Part shown: piece after piece, positions 7,715 to 16,125 of the stretch
How positions within the stretch are numbered: the stretch's first letter is position 1
Layout of the letters: every line of letters starts with the position of its first letter
From: Microbacteriaceae bacterium
GTDB lineage: Bacteria > Actinomycetota > Actinomycetes > Actinomycetales > Microbacteriaceae
Direction of reading: 5' to 3'
Assembly (NCBI GenBank): GCA_025463545.1
Contig: JAODAR010000002.1
Span: forward strand, 1 to 28,174
Length of the DNA: 28,174 nt
Translations under genes and position numbers: made by a program
The notes under the pieces: model-generated
Databases searched by the model: none
What the model was told of the DNA's origin: nothing
Seen by the model: the letters and a program-made list of their open reading frames with translations, nothing else

Positions 7715-8419
7715 GTGACCGACACGATGCTCTCCCTCTTCGATCTGGACGAGCATCCGCCACACGACGTGACCCCACCTGCACCCCGTGTCGCCCCGCA
7801 CACGCTCCGCATCGTCGCCGACTCCACGGACCGCGTCGGGTGGCTTCGGGCGCGGAGCCGCGGCATCACCGCAACGGATGTCGCCAAGCTCGCGACGGCG
7901 AAATCGGTGCAGAACGCCGCATACGACAAGATCCACGGCACGGGCTTTAGCGGCAACCCGTTCACCGACCACGGGCGAGCGCGGGAGCCCGAGATCGCTG
8001 CCTGGGTGCTCGCCAATTACGGCATCGAACCGAGTACCAATCTGTATCACGCCCACGACCAGCGCCGGCACCTGGCCACTCCTGATGGTGTGGCCGTCAG
8101 CGTGACGGGTGAACTCGAACTGGCCGAGATCAAGACGACCAGCAAGCCGTGGAGAAGTATCCCGCGCTCGTACCTCCGTCAGGTGTGGTGGCAGCAATAT
8201 GTGCTGGGCGCCGAACGCACGCTCGTGGTCTGGGAGCAGCACCAGGACTTCGTGCCGCTCCACGCAGAGCCCGAGTGCCGATGGGTCGACCGTGACGAGG
8301 ACCAGATCGCCATTCTGGTCGGGTTCGCCAATCAGCTGCTCGAAATTCTCGGCCGGCAGCGACAGCATGAGGCGCAGTATCCGACTGGCAACATCTACGT
8401 ACCCGCGTACCGCGGCTAG
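7715..8419 (+). CDS. YqaJ-type PD-(D/E)XK nuclease
   Basis: A 234-residue protein with the YqaJ/lambda-exonuclease fold motifs in order: a RSRGITATDVAKL segment (about residues 47-59, the family's G-x-(S/T)-D motif), GRAREPEIAAWV with Glu91, the core TPDGVAVS...ELAEIKTT with Asp124, Glu138 and Lys140, and the QVWWQQYVLG helix carrying the conserved Gln. These form a metal-dependent nuclease site. In phages such proteins work with a single-strand annealing protein; none is visible here. The GTG start at 7715 lies close to a weak AGAG; ATG 7727 is an alternative four codons later. The start is only 28 bases from the start of the broken IclR gene, facing away. Confidence 0.82.
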   Translation: MTDTMLSLFDLDEHPPHDVTPPAPRVAPHTLRIVADSTDRVGWLRARSRGITATDVAKLATAKSVQNAAYDKIHGTGFSGNPFTDHGRAREPEIAAWVLANYGIEPSTNLYHAHDQRRHLATPDGVAVSVTGELELAEIKTTSKPWRSIPRSYLRQVWWQQYVLGAERTLVVWEQHQDFVPLHAEPECRWVDRDEDQIAILVGFANQLLEILGRQRQHEAQYPTGNIYVPAYRG

Positions 8420-8518
8420 CCGGGCCACCGGCGGCAGACCGCCACCGGCAGCGGGCAGCAGGCTGCTTGCAGCAGGCCGCGGGCTGCGGGCCGGTTGCCG
8501 CTGTCAGAGAATAGGAGC

Positions 8519-9505
8519 ATGGCACCCACCGACGACATCCCGACCAGCATGCGCGCCCTCGTGATCGACCGCACCGGCGGCCCCGACGAGTTGCACCTCG
8601 CTGAGGTGCCGACACCGGTTGCGGTGGTCGACGAGCTGGTGGTGCGCGTCATGGCGGCCGGGATCAACCCGATCGACGCGAAGACTCGCGCCGGCAAGGG
8701 TGCGTCGGCGGCTATCGCGAAGTGGCCGGTCGTGCTGGGCTCCGACTTCAGCGGAGTGGTCGTGAGCGCACCGTACGAGGCCTTCCCCCTTCAGCCCGGC
8801 GATGCGGTCTACGGCATGACCCGGCTGCCATCGCCCGCGGGCACCTACGCCGAGTACACCACGGTGACGGCGATGAGCGTTGCGCGCAAGCCATCGAACC
8901 TTTCCCATGAGGAAGCCGCCGCGGTGCCGCTGGCCGCCATGACCGCGTGGGGAATGGTCAAGCTGGCCGACATCCAGCCGGGCCAGCGGGTGCTGATCCA
9001 CGCCGGCAGCGGCGGCGTGGGCCACTTCGCCGTGCAACTCGCCCACCTTGCCGGGGCGCACGTCTCAGCCACTGGCTCAGCGCGCAATCGCGACTTCCTG
9101 CAGGGGCTCGGCGCCGACGAGTTCATCGACTACGCCGCGCAGCGTTTCGAAGACGAGGTGTCGGGCGTGGACGCGGTCCTCGACCTGGTCGGCAATGTGC
9201 ACGACAACACCGGAACCCGCTCCCTCGGCGTGGTGCGCCGCGGCGGCATCCTGGTGAATGCTCCCACCGGGAGCTGGCCGACCATGATGGACGAAGCCGC
9301 GGCAGCGGGCATCCGTTCTACCGGATACAAGGTTTCGGCTGACGCGCGCGTGCTCGACCAGATCACCACCCTGATCGAGAAGGGCACGTTGAGGGTTCAT
9401 CTGGACCGGGTCTTCGATCTCGCCGAGGGCGCCGACGCACACCACCTACTCGAGGAGGGCCACACCCGCGGGAAGATCGTGCTGCGCGTGGCGCCCACCG
9501 CTTGA
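8519..9505 (+). CDS. NADP-dependent MDR oxidoreductase (quinone oxidoreductase type)
   Basis: A 328-residue medium-chain dehydrogenase/reductase. The N-terminal GroES-like domain begins MRALVIDRTGGPDELHL and carries AAGINPIDAKTRAG and GSDFSGVV. The Rossmann domain has HAGSGGVGHFAVQLA, the signature of the zinc-free quinone oxidoreductase branch. The catalytic zinc cysteines and the structural zinc loop of alcohol dehydrogenases are absent. It probably reduces quinones or enones with NADPH; the substrate is unknown. ATG 8519 is preceded closely by AGGAG (spacing about one base); ATG 8549 (MRALVID) is a plausible alternative that matches the family's usual N-terminus. The gene is followed by a strong hairpin at 9543. 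Confidence 0.85.
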   Translation: MAPTDDIPTSMRALVIDRTGGPDELHLAEVPTPVAVVDELVVRVMAAGINPIDAKTRAGKGASAAIAKWPVVLGSDFSGVVVSAPYEAFPLQPGDAVYGMTRLPSPAGTYAEYTTVTAMSVARKPSNLSHEEAAAVPLAAMTAWGMVKLADIQPGQRVLIHAGSGGVGHFAVQLAHLAGAHVSATGSARNRDFLQGLGADEFIDYAAQRFEDEVSGVDAVLDLVGNVHDNTGTRSLGVVRRGGILVNAPTGSWPTMMDEAAAAGIRSTGYKVSADARVLDQITTLIEKGTLRVHLDRVFDLAEGADAHHLLEEGHTRGKIVLRVAPTA

Positions 9506-9542
9506 CCCGCCCCTCCTACTCAGGTGCGGCGGGAACTCTTTC

Positions 9543-9588
9543 GATGACTTGGCGTCGAGGCCCCAAGGGGTCTCGACGCCAAGTCATC
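9543..9588. terminator. Long hairpin between convergent genes (bidirectional terminator)
   Basis: Two 22-base arms (9543-9564 and 9567-9588) pair around a two-base AA loop. The only non-Watson-Crick pair is G9560-T9571, a G-U wobble in plus-strand RNA. It lies 37 bases after the oxidoreductase stop and 18 bases after the stop of the sugar operon's last gene on the other strand. No T run follows, but the stem is strong enough to act in both directions. Confidence 0.75.
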
Positions 9589-9606
9589 GGCCGGTGACGG
9601 CAGTCA

Positions 9607-10629
9607 CTAGTCCTGTTTGCTGAATGCCGCGTCGAAGGATGCCTCGGGCAGTTTCCAGAGCAGCGAGCGGATGTAGCCCACCGCCTCCTTCGCGCCGTGC
9701 AGCCGGTCCATGCCCGCGTCTTCCCACTCGATCGAGATGGGGCCGGCGTAACCGATTGCGTTCAGTGCTCGGAACGAGTCCTCCCAGGGCACGTCGCCGT
9801 GCCCGGTGGACACGAAGTCCCAACCCCGTCGTGGGTCACCCCATGGCAGGTGCGAGCCGAGCACTCCCGCGCGGCCGTTCTGGGGGCGCAACCGGGTGTC
9901 TTTGCAGTCGACGTGGTAGATCCGGTCCTTGAAGTCCCATATGAATCCGACCGGGTCGATGTTCTGCCACATCATGTGGGACGGATCCCAGTTGAACCCG
10001 AAGGCCGCGCGATTGTCGATCGCTTCCAGCGTCCGCACCGACGACCAGTAGTCGTAAGCGATCTCAGACGGATGCACCTCGTGCGCGAAACGCACGCCCT
10101 CGTCGTCGAATACGTCCAGGATCGGGTTCCACCGGTCGGCGAAGTCTTGGAAGCCGGCATCGATGACGGAGGCTGGCACGGGCGGGAACATCGCCACATA
10201 CGGCCAGACCTTTGATCCGGTGAATCCGACGACCGTGTCCACGCCGAGCTTGCGGGCAACGCGGGCCGACCGCTTCATATCCTCGGCCGCCCGCCCCCGC
10301 ACGCCCTCCGCGTCACCGTCGCCCCACGTCGACGGCCGCAGAATCGCCTGGTGCCGGAAGTCAATCGGGTCGTCGCACACGGCCTGCCCGGTGAGGTGGT
10401 TCGAGATTGCGAAGACCTTCAGCCCGTACCGATCGAGTATGTCCAGCCGGGACCGCAAGTAGACATCGTCCTGGTCAGCCCGCTCCAGGTCGAGGTGGTC
10501 GCCGGATGCCGCAATCTCGAGCCCGTCGTAGCCCCACTCGCTCGCGAGCCTGGCGACCTCCTCGAAGGGCATGTCCGCCCACTGGCCGGTGAATAAAGTA
10601 ACGGGATGCTCGGTATCTGACTCAGTCAT
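9607..10629 (-). CDS. Sugar phosphate isomerase/epimerase-like TIM-barrel enzyme (third of operon)
   Basis: A 340-residue member of the xylose isomerase-like/AP endonuclease 2 TIM-barrel superfamily. It starts VTLFTGQWADMPFEEVARLA. The expected metal ligands are all present: Glu184 (HEVHPSE), Asp215 (NWDPSHMMW), His239 (YHVDCKD) and Glu301 (IEWED). It is longer than the other two barrels of the operon, with an insert around residues 80-110 and 245-275. The ATG at 10629 has AAAGGAG seven bases upstream. It is the last gene of the sugar operon, 19 bases after the ABC ATPase. Relatives in actinobacteria sit with Gfo/Idh/MocA dehydrogenases, where they act as epimerases, isomerases or 3-keto-glycoside lyases/hydratases. 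The exact reaction cannot be assigned. Confidence 0.85.
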   Translation of the reverse strand: MTESDTEHPVTLFTGQWADMPFEEVARLASEWGYDGLEIAASGDHLDLERADQDDVYLRSRLDILDRYGLKVFAISNHLTGQAVCDDPIDFRHQAILRPSTWGDGDAEGVRGRAAEDMKRSARVARKLGVDTVVGFTGSKVWPYVAMFPPVPASVIDAGFQDFADRWNPILDVFDDEGVRFAHEVHPSEIAYDYWSSVRTLEAIDNRAAFGFNWDPSHMMWQNIDPVGFIWDFKDRIYHVDCKDTRLRPQNGRAGVLGSHLPWGDPRRGWDFVSTGHGDVPWEDSFRALNAIGYAGPISIEWEDAGMDRLHGAKEAVGYIRSLLWKLPEASFDAAFSKQD

Positions 10630-10648
10630 CGTCGACTCCTTTTTCCGC

Positions 10649-12142
10649 CTACGCCGCAGCGTAGGACATAACGTTTTCTCTGCTTGCGTTGCTTCGGTCG
10701 AGCTCCCCGACCACCCGCCCTTGCCGCATGACCATGACGCGATCCGACAGCGCGAGGAGCTCTGGGAGTTCACTCGAGATCAGGAGCACGGCGACCCCTG
10801 ATCGGGCCAACTTTTCGATGAGGCGATGGATCTCGGCTTTAGCTCCGATATCGATTCCCTTGGTCGGTTCGTCGAGAATCAACACGCGCGGCTGGCTCGC
10901 GAGGCACCTGGCAATGATCACCTTCTGCTGGTTTCCACCGGAGAGGGACCGTATCGATGTCTCGGCCGTCGGCGTCTTGATCGACAATTCCTTGATGTAC
11001 TTCAGGGCCAGCTTTTCCTCGACACTTCGCTTCAGCACACCCCAGCGACTCACGAGTCCCAGCAGGGACAGTGTCGTATTCTCTCGGATCGACAACCCGG
11101 GGATGATGCCCTGCAGCTTTCTCTCCTCGGGAACCAGCGCGATGCCGGCGTTGATTCCAGATCGAGCACCGTTCAGGGACAATCGCTTGCCTCCCACGAC
11201 CACGGTCCCCTCGTCCAATCGGTCAGCACCGTAAATGCACCGCGCGACCTCGGTGCGGCCCGCCCCGATGAGTCCAGCGAGACCGACGATCTCTCCGGCG
11301 CGTACGGTGAGGTTGACGTCAGCGAAGGCCCCCGCCCTACTCAGACCCTTCGCCTCGAGGATCACTTCTCCCGCCTCGCGGGGAACGTGCTCGTACATCT
11401 TCACGTTGTCGCCGACCATCAGATGTACGACCGACCGCGGATTGAGGGTGGACGCAGGAACCGAGGTCGTCACCGTCTTTCCGTCGCGAATGACCGTGAT
11501 CTTGTCGGCGAGCTCGAACACTTCATCAAGCTTGTGCGACACATAGAGAATCGCGAGACCGTCAACGCGGAGCTTCTTCACGAGCGCGAACAGTTTTTCG
11601 ACGTCATGGTCGGCGAGGGCAGTCGTTGGCTCGTCCATGATGACTACTCTGGCGTCCTGTGCCACTGCCCTCGCGATTTCCACCATCTGACCGTCCACAG
11701 TGGACAAGGCCATGGCCGGCGCATTCAGATCGATATGCGGCGCAACCTGGTCGAGGGCGGCCTTGGCCCGCGATCGCACGCTCTGCCGAGAGACGACGCC
11801 GCCTTTCCCGCCCCAGTTGCCGAGAAGGATGTTCTCCGCAACTGAGAGGTTGGGTACCAGGTTGTGTTCTTGGTGGATGGTCGCGATTCCGGCCGCCTTG
11901 GCTGCCGCCGTGTTACCCGGCATCAGTTCCCCGTCTACGTACACGCCACCCTCATCGGGCACGTAAAACCCGCTGAGGATTTTGATGAGCGTCGACTTGC
12001 CTGCGCCGTTCTCACCGACCAGGCAGTGCACCTCGCCGGCGTGGAGTTCGAAGTCCATGCCAGCGAGGGCGACAACGCCGGGGAATCGCTTGATGAGCCC
12101 GCGCGCCTCAACGACGGCTCGGACCGGCTGTGCGATCGTCAT
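10649..12142 (-). CDS. Sugar ABC transporter ATP-binding protein (RbsA/MglA type)
   Basis: A 497-residue double-cassette ATPase. The first cassette has Walker A GENGAGKST (about residues 43-51), Walker B VVIMDEPTTAL and the switch His in VSHKLDEV. Its signature loop reads LSTVDGQMVEIARA instead of the usual LSVGEQQ. The second cassette has the degenerate P-loop GLIGAGRTEV, as in all RbsA relatives, with LSGGNQQKV and LILDEPTKGID. It energises the permease encoded upstream at the inner membrane. Its ATG overlaps the stop of the preceding TIM-barrel gene by four bases. The transporter genes are split: permease and binding protein come first, then two enzymes, then this ATPase. Confidence 0.93.
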   Translation of the reverse strand: MTIAQPVRAVVEARGLIKRFPGVVALAGMDFELHAGEVHCLVGENGAGKSTLIKILSGFYVPDEGGVYVDGELMPGNTAAAKAAGIATIHQEHNLVPNLSVAENILLGNWGGKGGVVSRQSVRSRAKAALDQVAPHIDLNAPAMALSTVDGQMVEIARAVAQDARVVIMDEPTTALADHDVEKLFALVKKLRVDGLAILYVSHKLDEVFELADKITVIRDGKTVTTSVPASTLNPRSVVHLMVGDNVKMYEHVPREAGEVILEAKGLSRAGAFADVNLTVRAGEIVGLAGLIGAGRTEVARCIYGADRLDEGTVVVGGKRLSLNGARSGINAGIALVPEERKLQGIIPGLSIRENTTLSLLGLVSRWGVLKRSVEEKLALKYIKELSIKTPTAETSIRSLSGGNQQKVIIARCLASQPRVLILDEPTKGIDIGAKAEIHRLIEKLARSGVAVLLISSELPELLALSDRVMVMRQGRVVGELDRSNASRENVMSYAAA

Positions 12143-12993
12143 GGCAATTCACTCCGGAGGAATGCAAGCCCCTCACGTGCGAGGGAGTCCATTGAAGGGG
12201 CCACCGGGCGCCACAGTGAAACCGCGCGGGCGATCTCCTTGACCGTCGGCAGGAACGACTCGATAACGATGGTTCCGTTGTAGCCGATGTCGTCGAGCGC
12301 CTTCCAGGTCTCGGCCCAGGCGACGTTCCCCGTGCCCGGTGTGCCGCGGTCGTTCTCAGACACCTGGAAATGGAAGACCTTGTCACCGGCAGCGCGGATT
12401 GCGTCGCCGATGTGCTTCTCCTCGATGTTCATGTGGAAGGTGTCGAGCATGAAGCCGGCATTGTCGCGGTCGATCAGGTCAAGCAGGGCCAGACCTTGTT
12501 CCACGGTGTTGACCATGTCTGTTTCGAACCGGTTCAGCGGCTCGATGGCGAGCAAGACACTGCGTTCGGCACCGTAGTCCGCGACCTCCTTGAGGCTCTC
12601 CGCAGCCCACGAGCGCTGCTGCGCGCGTTCTTCGGGAGAAAGAAGCCTCGTCTTGCCGGTCGCAGAGTACATGGGTCCGGCGACGTGGGGGGAACCGACA
12701 GCCTGTGCGAAGTCGATACAGAGCTTCAGGTAGTCGACACCCTGCTTACGCTTCTCGGCATCCTCATGGGATACGTCCCGGTCGGGTCCGAAGGCGCCGC
12801 AGATCGAGACGGGCAGTCCCGTGCGCTGTGATGCCTCAATGAGCGAGCCAGTCGAGAGCTGGGCTGGATCTTCAATGCACACTTCGATGAGATCGAAGCC
12901 GACAAGATTTGCATAGTCGAACTCATCGACGTCCGCATCGGTGAACGGGGAAGCGAGGATGAATGAGCTGATGCCGAAGTTGTACTTACTCAC
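12139..12993 (-). CDS. TIM-barrel sugar epimerase, D-psicose/D-tagatose 3-epimerase-like
   Basis: A 284-residue TIM-barrel enzyme that most resembles the ketose 3-epimerases. The metal ligands match in place and spacing: Glu151 (AIEPLNRFE), Asp184 (MLDTFHMNIEE), His208 (FHFQVSENDRGTPG) and Glu245 (VIESF). These enzymes deprotonate and reprotonate a carbon next to a ketone, with Mn or Co. A keto sugar made by one of the operon's dehydrogenases would be a natural substrate. The GTG start at 12993 lies inside the end of the preceding gene (GGTGAGTAA), an eight-base overlap, and its own stop overlaps the ATPase start. It is a paralogue of that preceding gene. Confidence 0.85.
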   Translation of the reverse strand: MSKYNFGISSFILASPFTDADVDEFDYANLVGFDLIEVCIEDPAQLSTGSLIEASQRTGLPVSICGAFGPDRDVSHEDAEKRKQGVDYLKLCIDFAQAVGSPHVAGPMYSATGKTRLLSPEERAQQRSWAAESLKEVADYGAERSVLLAIEPLNRFETDMVNTVEQGLALLDLIDRDNAGFMLDTFHMNIEEKHIGDAIRAAGDKVFHFQVSENDRGTPGTGNVAWAETWKALDDIGYNGTIVIESFLPTVKEIARAVSLWRPVAPSMDSLAREGLAFLRSELP

Positions 12994-13837
12994 CGGAATT
13001 CACCTCGTCCTCGGCCGCTTTGAGCGTCTTGATGGCGAGTTCCGTGTACTTGTCGAGGAACTCGAGGTGGCCATTGCGAGCGATCATCGCGAACGGGTCC
13101 GCAGAAGCCGGGAGCAATTCGAACGTGACGTATCCGCTGTAGTCGATGTCCTTGAGAGCCTTGACCGTGGGGCGGAAGTCGAGGTGGCCGGCTCCGGGGG
13201 CGGCACGGCTGCTATCAGCGACATGCACGTGGTTCAAGTGCTTGCCCGCCTCCCGGAACGCCCCATCAATAGAAACCTCTTCGATGTTCATGTGGAACAT
13301 GTCGCCGTGGACGCCGGCGTTTGAGAGGCCGGTGTCCTCCACGAGCCGCACAGCCGTCTCCAGCTTGTTCAGGAAGTAAGTCTCGTAGCGGTTCCAGCAT
13401 TCGAGCGTGATGGCGACTCCGGCCGATGCGGCGTATTCGCCGATTTCACGCACGTTCTCGACCGCCCACGCCCATTCCTGCTCGTCGCTGGTGAGCGGAG
13501 CCGTCTTGCCGACCGGTGACGGCCCGACGATGATCGTGGGCGCCCCGACGGAAGCGGCGAAGTCGACGATGGACTTGCCGTAGTCGACGCCCTTCCGCCG
13601 GTTGGAAGCCTCAGGATGCACGAGGTCGCGCTCCTCGCCGAACCAGATGCTGCAAATGGAACTCACGTCAATGCCGGTATCGGACTTGAGGCGGTTGATC
13701 TCTTTGACGTCCTGAGTTTCAGGCTCTCCGATGAGTTCGATTGCGTCATAACCGAACCGTGAAAGTCGGTCAAAGCTCTGCGCGATCGGCTCCTGCGTGT
13801 AGACAATTGCGTTGTACGAATACTTGAAGCGAGACAT
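12986..13837 (-). CDS. TIM-barrel sugar isomerase/epimerase-like enzyme (first of operon)
   Basis: A 283-residue paralogue of the next gene, sharing RRKGVDYGKSIVDFAASVG, the LECWNRYE region and GDMFHMNIEE. The metal site is complete: Glu146, Asp179, His205 (HVHVADSSR) and Glu240 (VTFELLP). It differs in the substrate loop (SIWFGEERDLVHPEASN against GAFGPDRDVSHEDAEK), which suggests a related but different substrate or step. The ATG at 13837 has AAGGA about ten bases upstream. It follows the binding-protein gene after a 108-base gap in which no terminator is evident. Lyase, hydratase and epimerase roles are all possible for this superfamily. Confidence 0.84.
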   Translation of the reverse strand: MSRFKYSYNAIVYTQEPIAQSFDRLSRFGYDAIELIGEPETQDVKEINRLKSDTGIDVSSICSIWFGEERDLVHPEASNRRKGVDYGKSIVDFAASVGAPTIIVGPSPVGKTAPLTSDEQEWAWAVENVREIGEYAASAGVAITLECWNRYETYFLNKLETAVRLVEDTGLSNAGVHGDMFHMNIEEVSIDGAFREAGKHLNHVHVADSSRAAPGAGHLDFRPTVKALKDIDYSGYVTFELLPASADPFAMIARNGHLEFLDKYTELAIKTLKAAEDEVNSGE

Positions 13838-13945
13838 TAGGTCGTAATCCTTCTCATGTTTGGTGCGGAATGCGCGAATTAAGGTTTCGGTTGGTGTGGT
13901 CCCGTCCGGGGCCGACCGCCGACGGGCGCCGGTCGACCGCGGGAG

Positions 13946-14935
13946 TCAGCCTTTGAAGACGTTGCCCCAGAGTGTGGAGTCGTCGACGTTCTCGGTTGTG
14001 ATGAGCTTCGGTTTCGTCAGTTGAAGCTTGGGGACGTCCTTGTTGTCATTGATGTCGACCATCGCCTGCAGCGCGAGGGCGCCCATCGCGAAGGGATCCT
14101 GGTCCATCGTCGCGTCCTGCGTGCCGTTTCGGATGCGATCGAGTGCCAGCGGAGTGCCGTCGACGCCGACCAGTGGGACGTGCCCGGGCTCGCCGACCTT
14201 CGCGTCCTTGCCAATCTGCCCGAGGCCCGAGACGATACCGCGGACCATCTCATCGTTGTGGCTGAAGAGTCCATTGATGGATGGGTTGGCGGTGAAGTTG
14301 TCAACGGTGATGGCTAAGGCCGTCTCCGCAGTCCATTGTGCATCACGAGAAGTCACATCGATTCCCTTGTACTGGCCGATGCCTCTGGTGAACCCGCCAC
14401 CCCGAAGCCGGGCGTGGTACGCGCCCTTGGCGCCCTGGTACTCCAGAACGCTGCCCTTCTCGCCCATGAGCGACGCAAGGTGTTCTGCACCCAGCTTGCC
14501 CGCGAGCGCGTTGTCGTAGGCGACCGCCGCATCCGCGGTCTCGCCCGTGACAACCGAATCGACGGTCACGACTTTCTTGCCCGCGTCGTGGATCATCTGG
14601 ACGCCTGGGACCAGCTCATCGGAGTCGTTCGGGCTGAGCACGAAACCATCCACGCCCTGTGCAAGTTGATCTTCGATCTGACTCATCTGGGCGCCGGAGT
14701 CGCCCTTGGCGTCCAGCAGAGTCACCTCGATGCCAAGCTCCTTGGCCTTGTCTTTGATCCCCTGCCCGAGGGCGACCATGAACTCGAATCCCTGACTGTA
14801 CAACAGCACGGCGATCTTGGTCTTTCCGTCGTCGGCTGGAGCTGCTGCCGTACTGCAGCCGGTCAAGCCCATTGCAGCTGTGGCCACAGCTGCAATGATG
14901 GCGATCTTTCCCTTTGTCTTCACATGTGTCTTCAT
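13946..14935 (-). CDS. Sugar-binding lipoprotein of ABC transporter (RbsB type)
   Basis: A 329-residue periplasmic-binding-protein-like lipoprotein. The lysine-rich start, a hydrophobic stretch (IAIIAAVATAAMG) and the lipobox LTGC place the lipidated Cys at residue 27. The mature part has the two-lobed Peripla_BP_4 pattern: IAVLLYSQGFEFM, QIEDQLAQGVDGFVLSP, DSVVTGETADAAVAYDN, SINGLFSHNDEMVRG and PLVGVDGTPLALD. It captures the sugar outside the membrane for the permease encoded upstream. The ATG at 14935 has AAGGAG eight bases upstream; a longer open frame to 15142 lies within the permease gene and is spurious. Confidence 0.92.
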   Translation of the reverse strand: MKTHVKTKGKIAIIAAVATAAMGLTGCSTAAAPADDGKTKIAVLLYSQGFEFMVALGQGIKDKAKELGIEVTLLDAKGDSGAQMSQIEDQLAQGVDGFVLSPNDSDELVPGVQMIHDAGKKVVTVDSVVTGETADAAVAYDNALAGKLGAEHLASLMGEKGSVLEYQGAKGAYHARLRGGGFTRGIGQYKGIDVTSRDAQWTAETALAITVDNFTANPSINGLFSHNDEMVRGIVSGLGQIGKDAKVGEPGHVPLVGVDGTPLALDRIRNGTQDATMDQDPFAMGALALQAMVDINDNKDVPKLQLTKPKLITTENVDDSTLWGNVFKG

Positions 14936-14975
14936 TGACGTTCTCCTTATTGATGTGGCGGTGCGGGTTGTGTGG

Positions 14976-16097
14976 CTAGGCGATACCACTGGTGCCCCCG
15001 GTGGACACGCCGGTTGACGGTCCGGTTGCCGGGGCAGCGATGGTGGCAGCAGGCGGTGCGACCTTCGCTTTCCGTGAGAGGCCCCTCTGCACGTACTTGT
15101 AGCGGTAAACGTCAAGGGCCGCAGCGGCGAAGATGACGGCACCCTGGACGATCTTGTCGTAGGACGATGGGATACCGAGGAGGTTGACGGCGTTGGAGAC
15201 CATCGAGATCAGGAGCACGCCGAGCATTGTTCCCTTGATGTTTCCTTGGCCACCGAAGAGGCTCGTTCCTCCGATCACGACAGCGGCGATTACGGTGAGT
15301 TCAATCCCGTCGCCGGCACGCGGGCTGCCCGAAGCAAGTCGCCCGGTCAGAATGAGTCCCGAGGCCGCAGCGGTCAGACCGCAGATGGCATATGCCGTGA
15401 GCTTGACCCGGTCGACTCGGATCCCAGCGAGTAGAGCAGCCTCAGGGTTTCCGCCAACCGCATAGATGGATCGTCCGAAGACGGTGCGGGTGAGCACCCA
15501 GTGCGCGAGGAATGCGAGCGCGAGGACAGCGGGGATGAGCAGTGGAACCCCGAGCAGTTTGGAGTTCACCGCACTCGTGAGCATGGCGGGGACCGGAGTG
15601 ATGTTCCCGCCATCCGAGTAGGCGAACGCGAGCCCCACCCCGGCGCTCAGCGTTGCCAGCGTTGCGATCAGCGGCGAAATGCCAAGTTTGGTCACCATGA
15701 AACCGTTGATGGTTCCGATCAACAGGCCTACGAGCAATCCGGCCACGACGCCCACCACATCGGGCAGGCCCATTCTCACGATGACGCCCATCGACAGAAC
15801 GGACGTGACCGCGGATGTAGCGCCGACTGACACATCGATTCCCGCCGTGAGAATAACGAAGGTCATTCCGATGGCAAAGACGCCGAGGATCGTCGACTGG
15901 TAGAGGAGGTTGATCAGGTTGATCGGTGTGAGGAACACCGGAGTGAGAAGACTCAGGAGGATCCCGAACGCGAACACGACCATCAGCAGGCCCTGCCCGC
16001 CGATCAGCCGCGCCACGAGCGCGTTGCCCCGCTTCTTCTCCTTTGTTTCCGTGGTTGCCCGGTCGTTCTGCGACACGGCTTGGGTTGTTGACGTCAT
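14976..16097 (-). CDS. Sugar ABC transporter permease (RbsC type)
   Basis: A 373-residue integral membrane protein of the BPD_transp_2 family. About 34 polar N-terminal residues precede a series of hydrophobic segments beginning with GLLMVVFAFGILLSLL. The family's conserved ILTAGIDVSVGATSAV and AVGGNPEAALLAGI (the cytoplasmic loop that meets the ATPase) are both present. The C-terminus is a cytoplasmic tail ending in an Ala/Thr/Gly-rich stretch. One permease gene suggests a homodimer in the membrane. The ATG at 16097 has AAAGGT about eight bases upstream; the next gene, encoding the binding protein, begins 40 bases after its stop. Confidence 0.92.
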   Translation of the reverse strand: MTSTTQAVSQNDRATTETKEKKRGNALVARLIGGQGLLMVVFAFGILLSLLTPVFLTPINLINLLYQSTILGVFAIGMTFVILTAGIDVSVGATSAVTSVLSMGVIVRMGLPDVVGVVAGLLVGLLIGTINGFMVTKLGISPLIATLATLSAGVGLAFAYSDGGNITPVPAMLTSAVNSKLLGVPLLIPAVLALAFLAHWVLTRTVFGRSIYAVGGNPEAALLAGIRVDRVKLTAYAICGLTAAASGLILTGRLASGSPRAGDGIELTVIAAVVIGGTSLFGGQGNIKGTMLGVLLISMVSNAVNLLGIPSSYDKIVQGAVIFAAAALDVYRYKYVQRGLSRKAKVAPPAATIAAPATGPSTGVSTGGTSGIA

Positions 16098-16125
16098 GGT
16101 CGTTTACCTTTGGGATGGATTTCGG

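Noticed and set aside
6544..8016. 490-codon minus-strand open frame crossing pcaC, pcaD, pobA and IclR regions
   Set aside because: Only two short parts of it carry family motifs (the PcaD tail and the IclR HTH); the rest is out-of-frame translation of pobA and YqaJ, so it is not a fusion gene.
7367..8428. 353-codon minus-strand open frame over the YqaJ gene
   Set aside because: Only its last 70 residues match IclR; the remainder is the antisense of the YqaJ gene.
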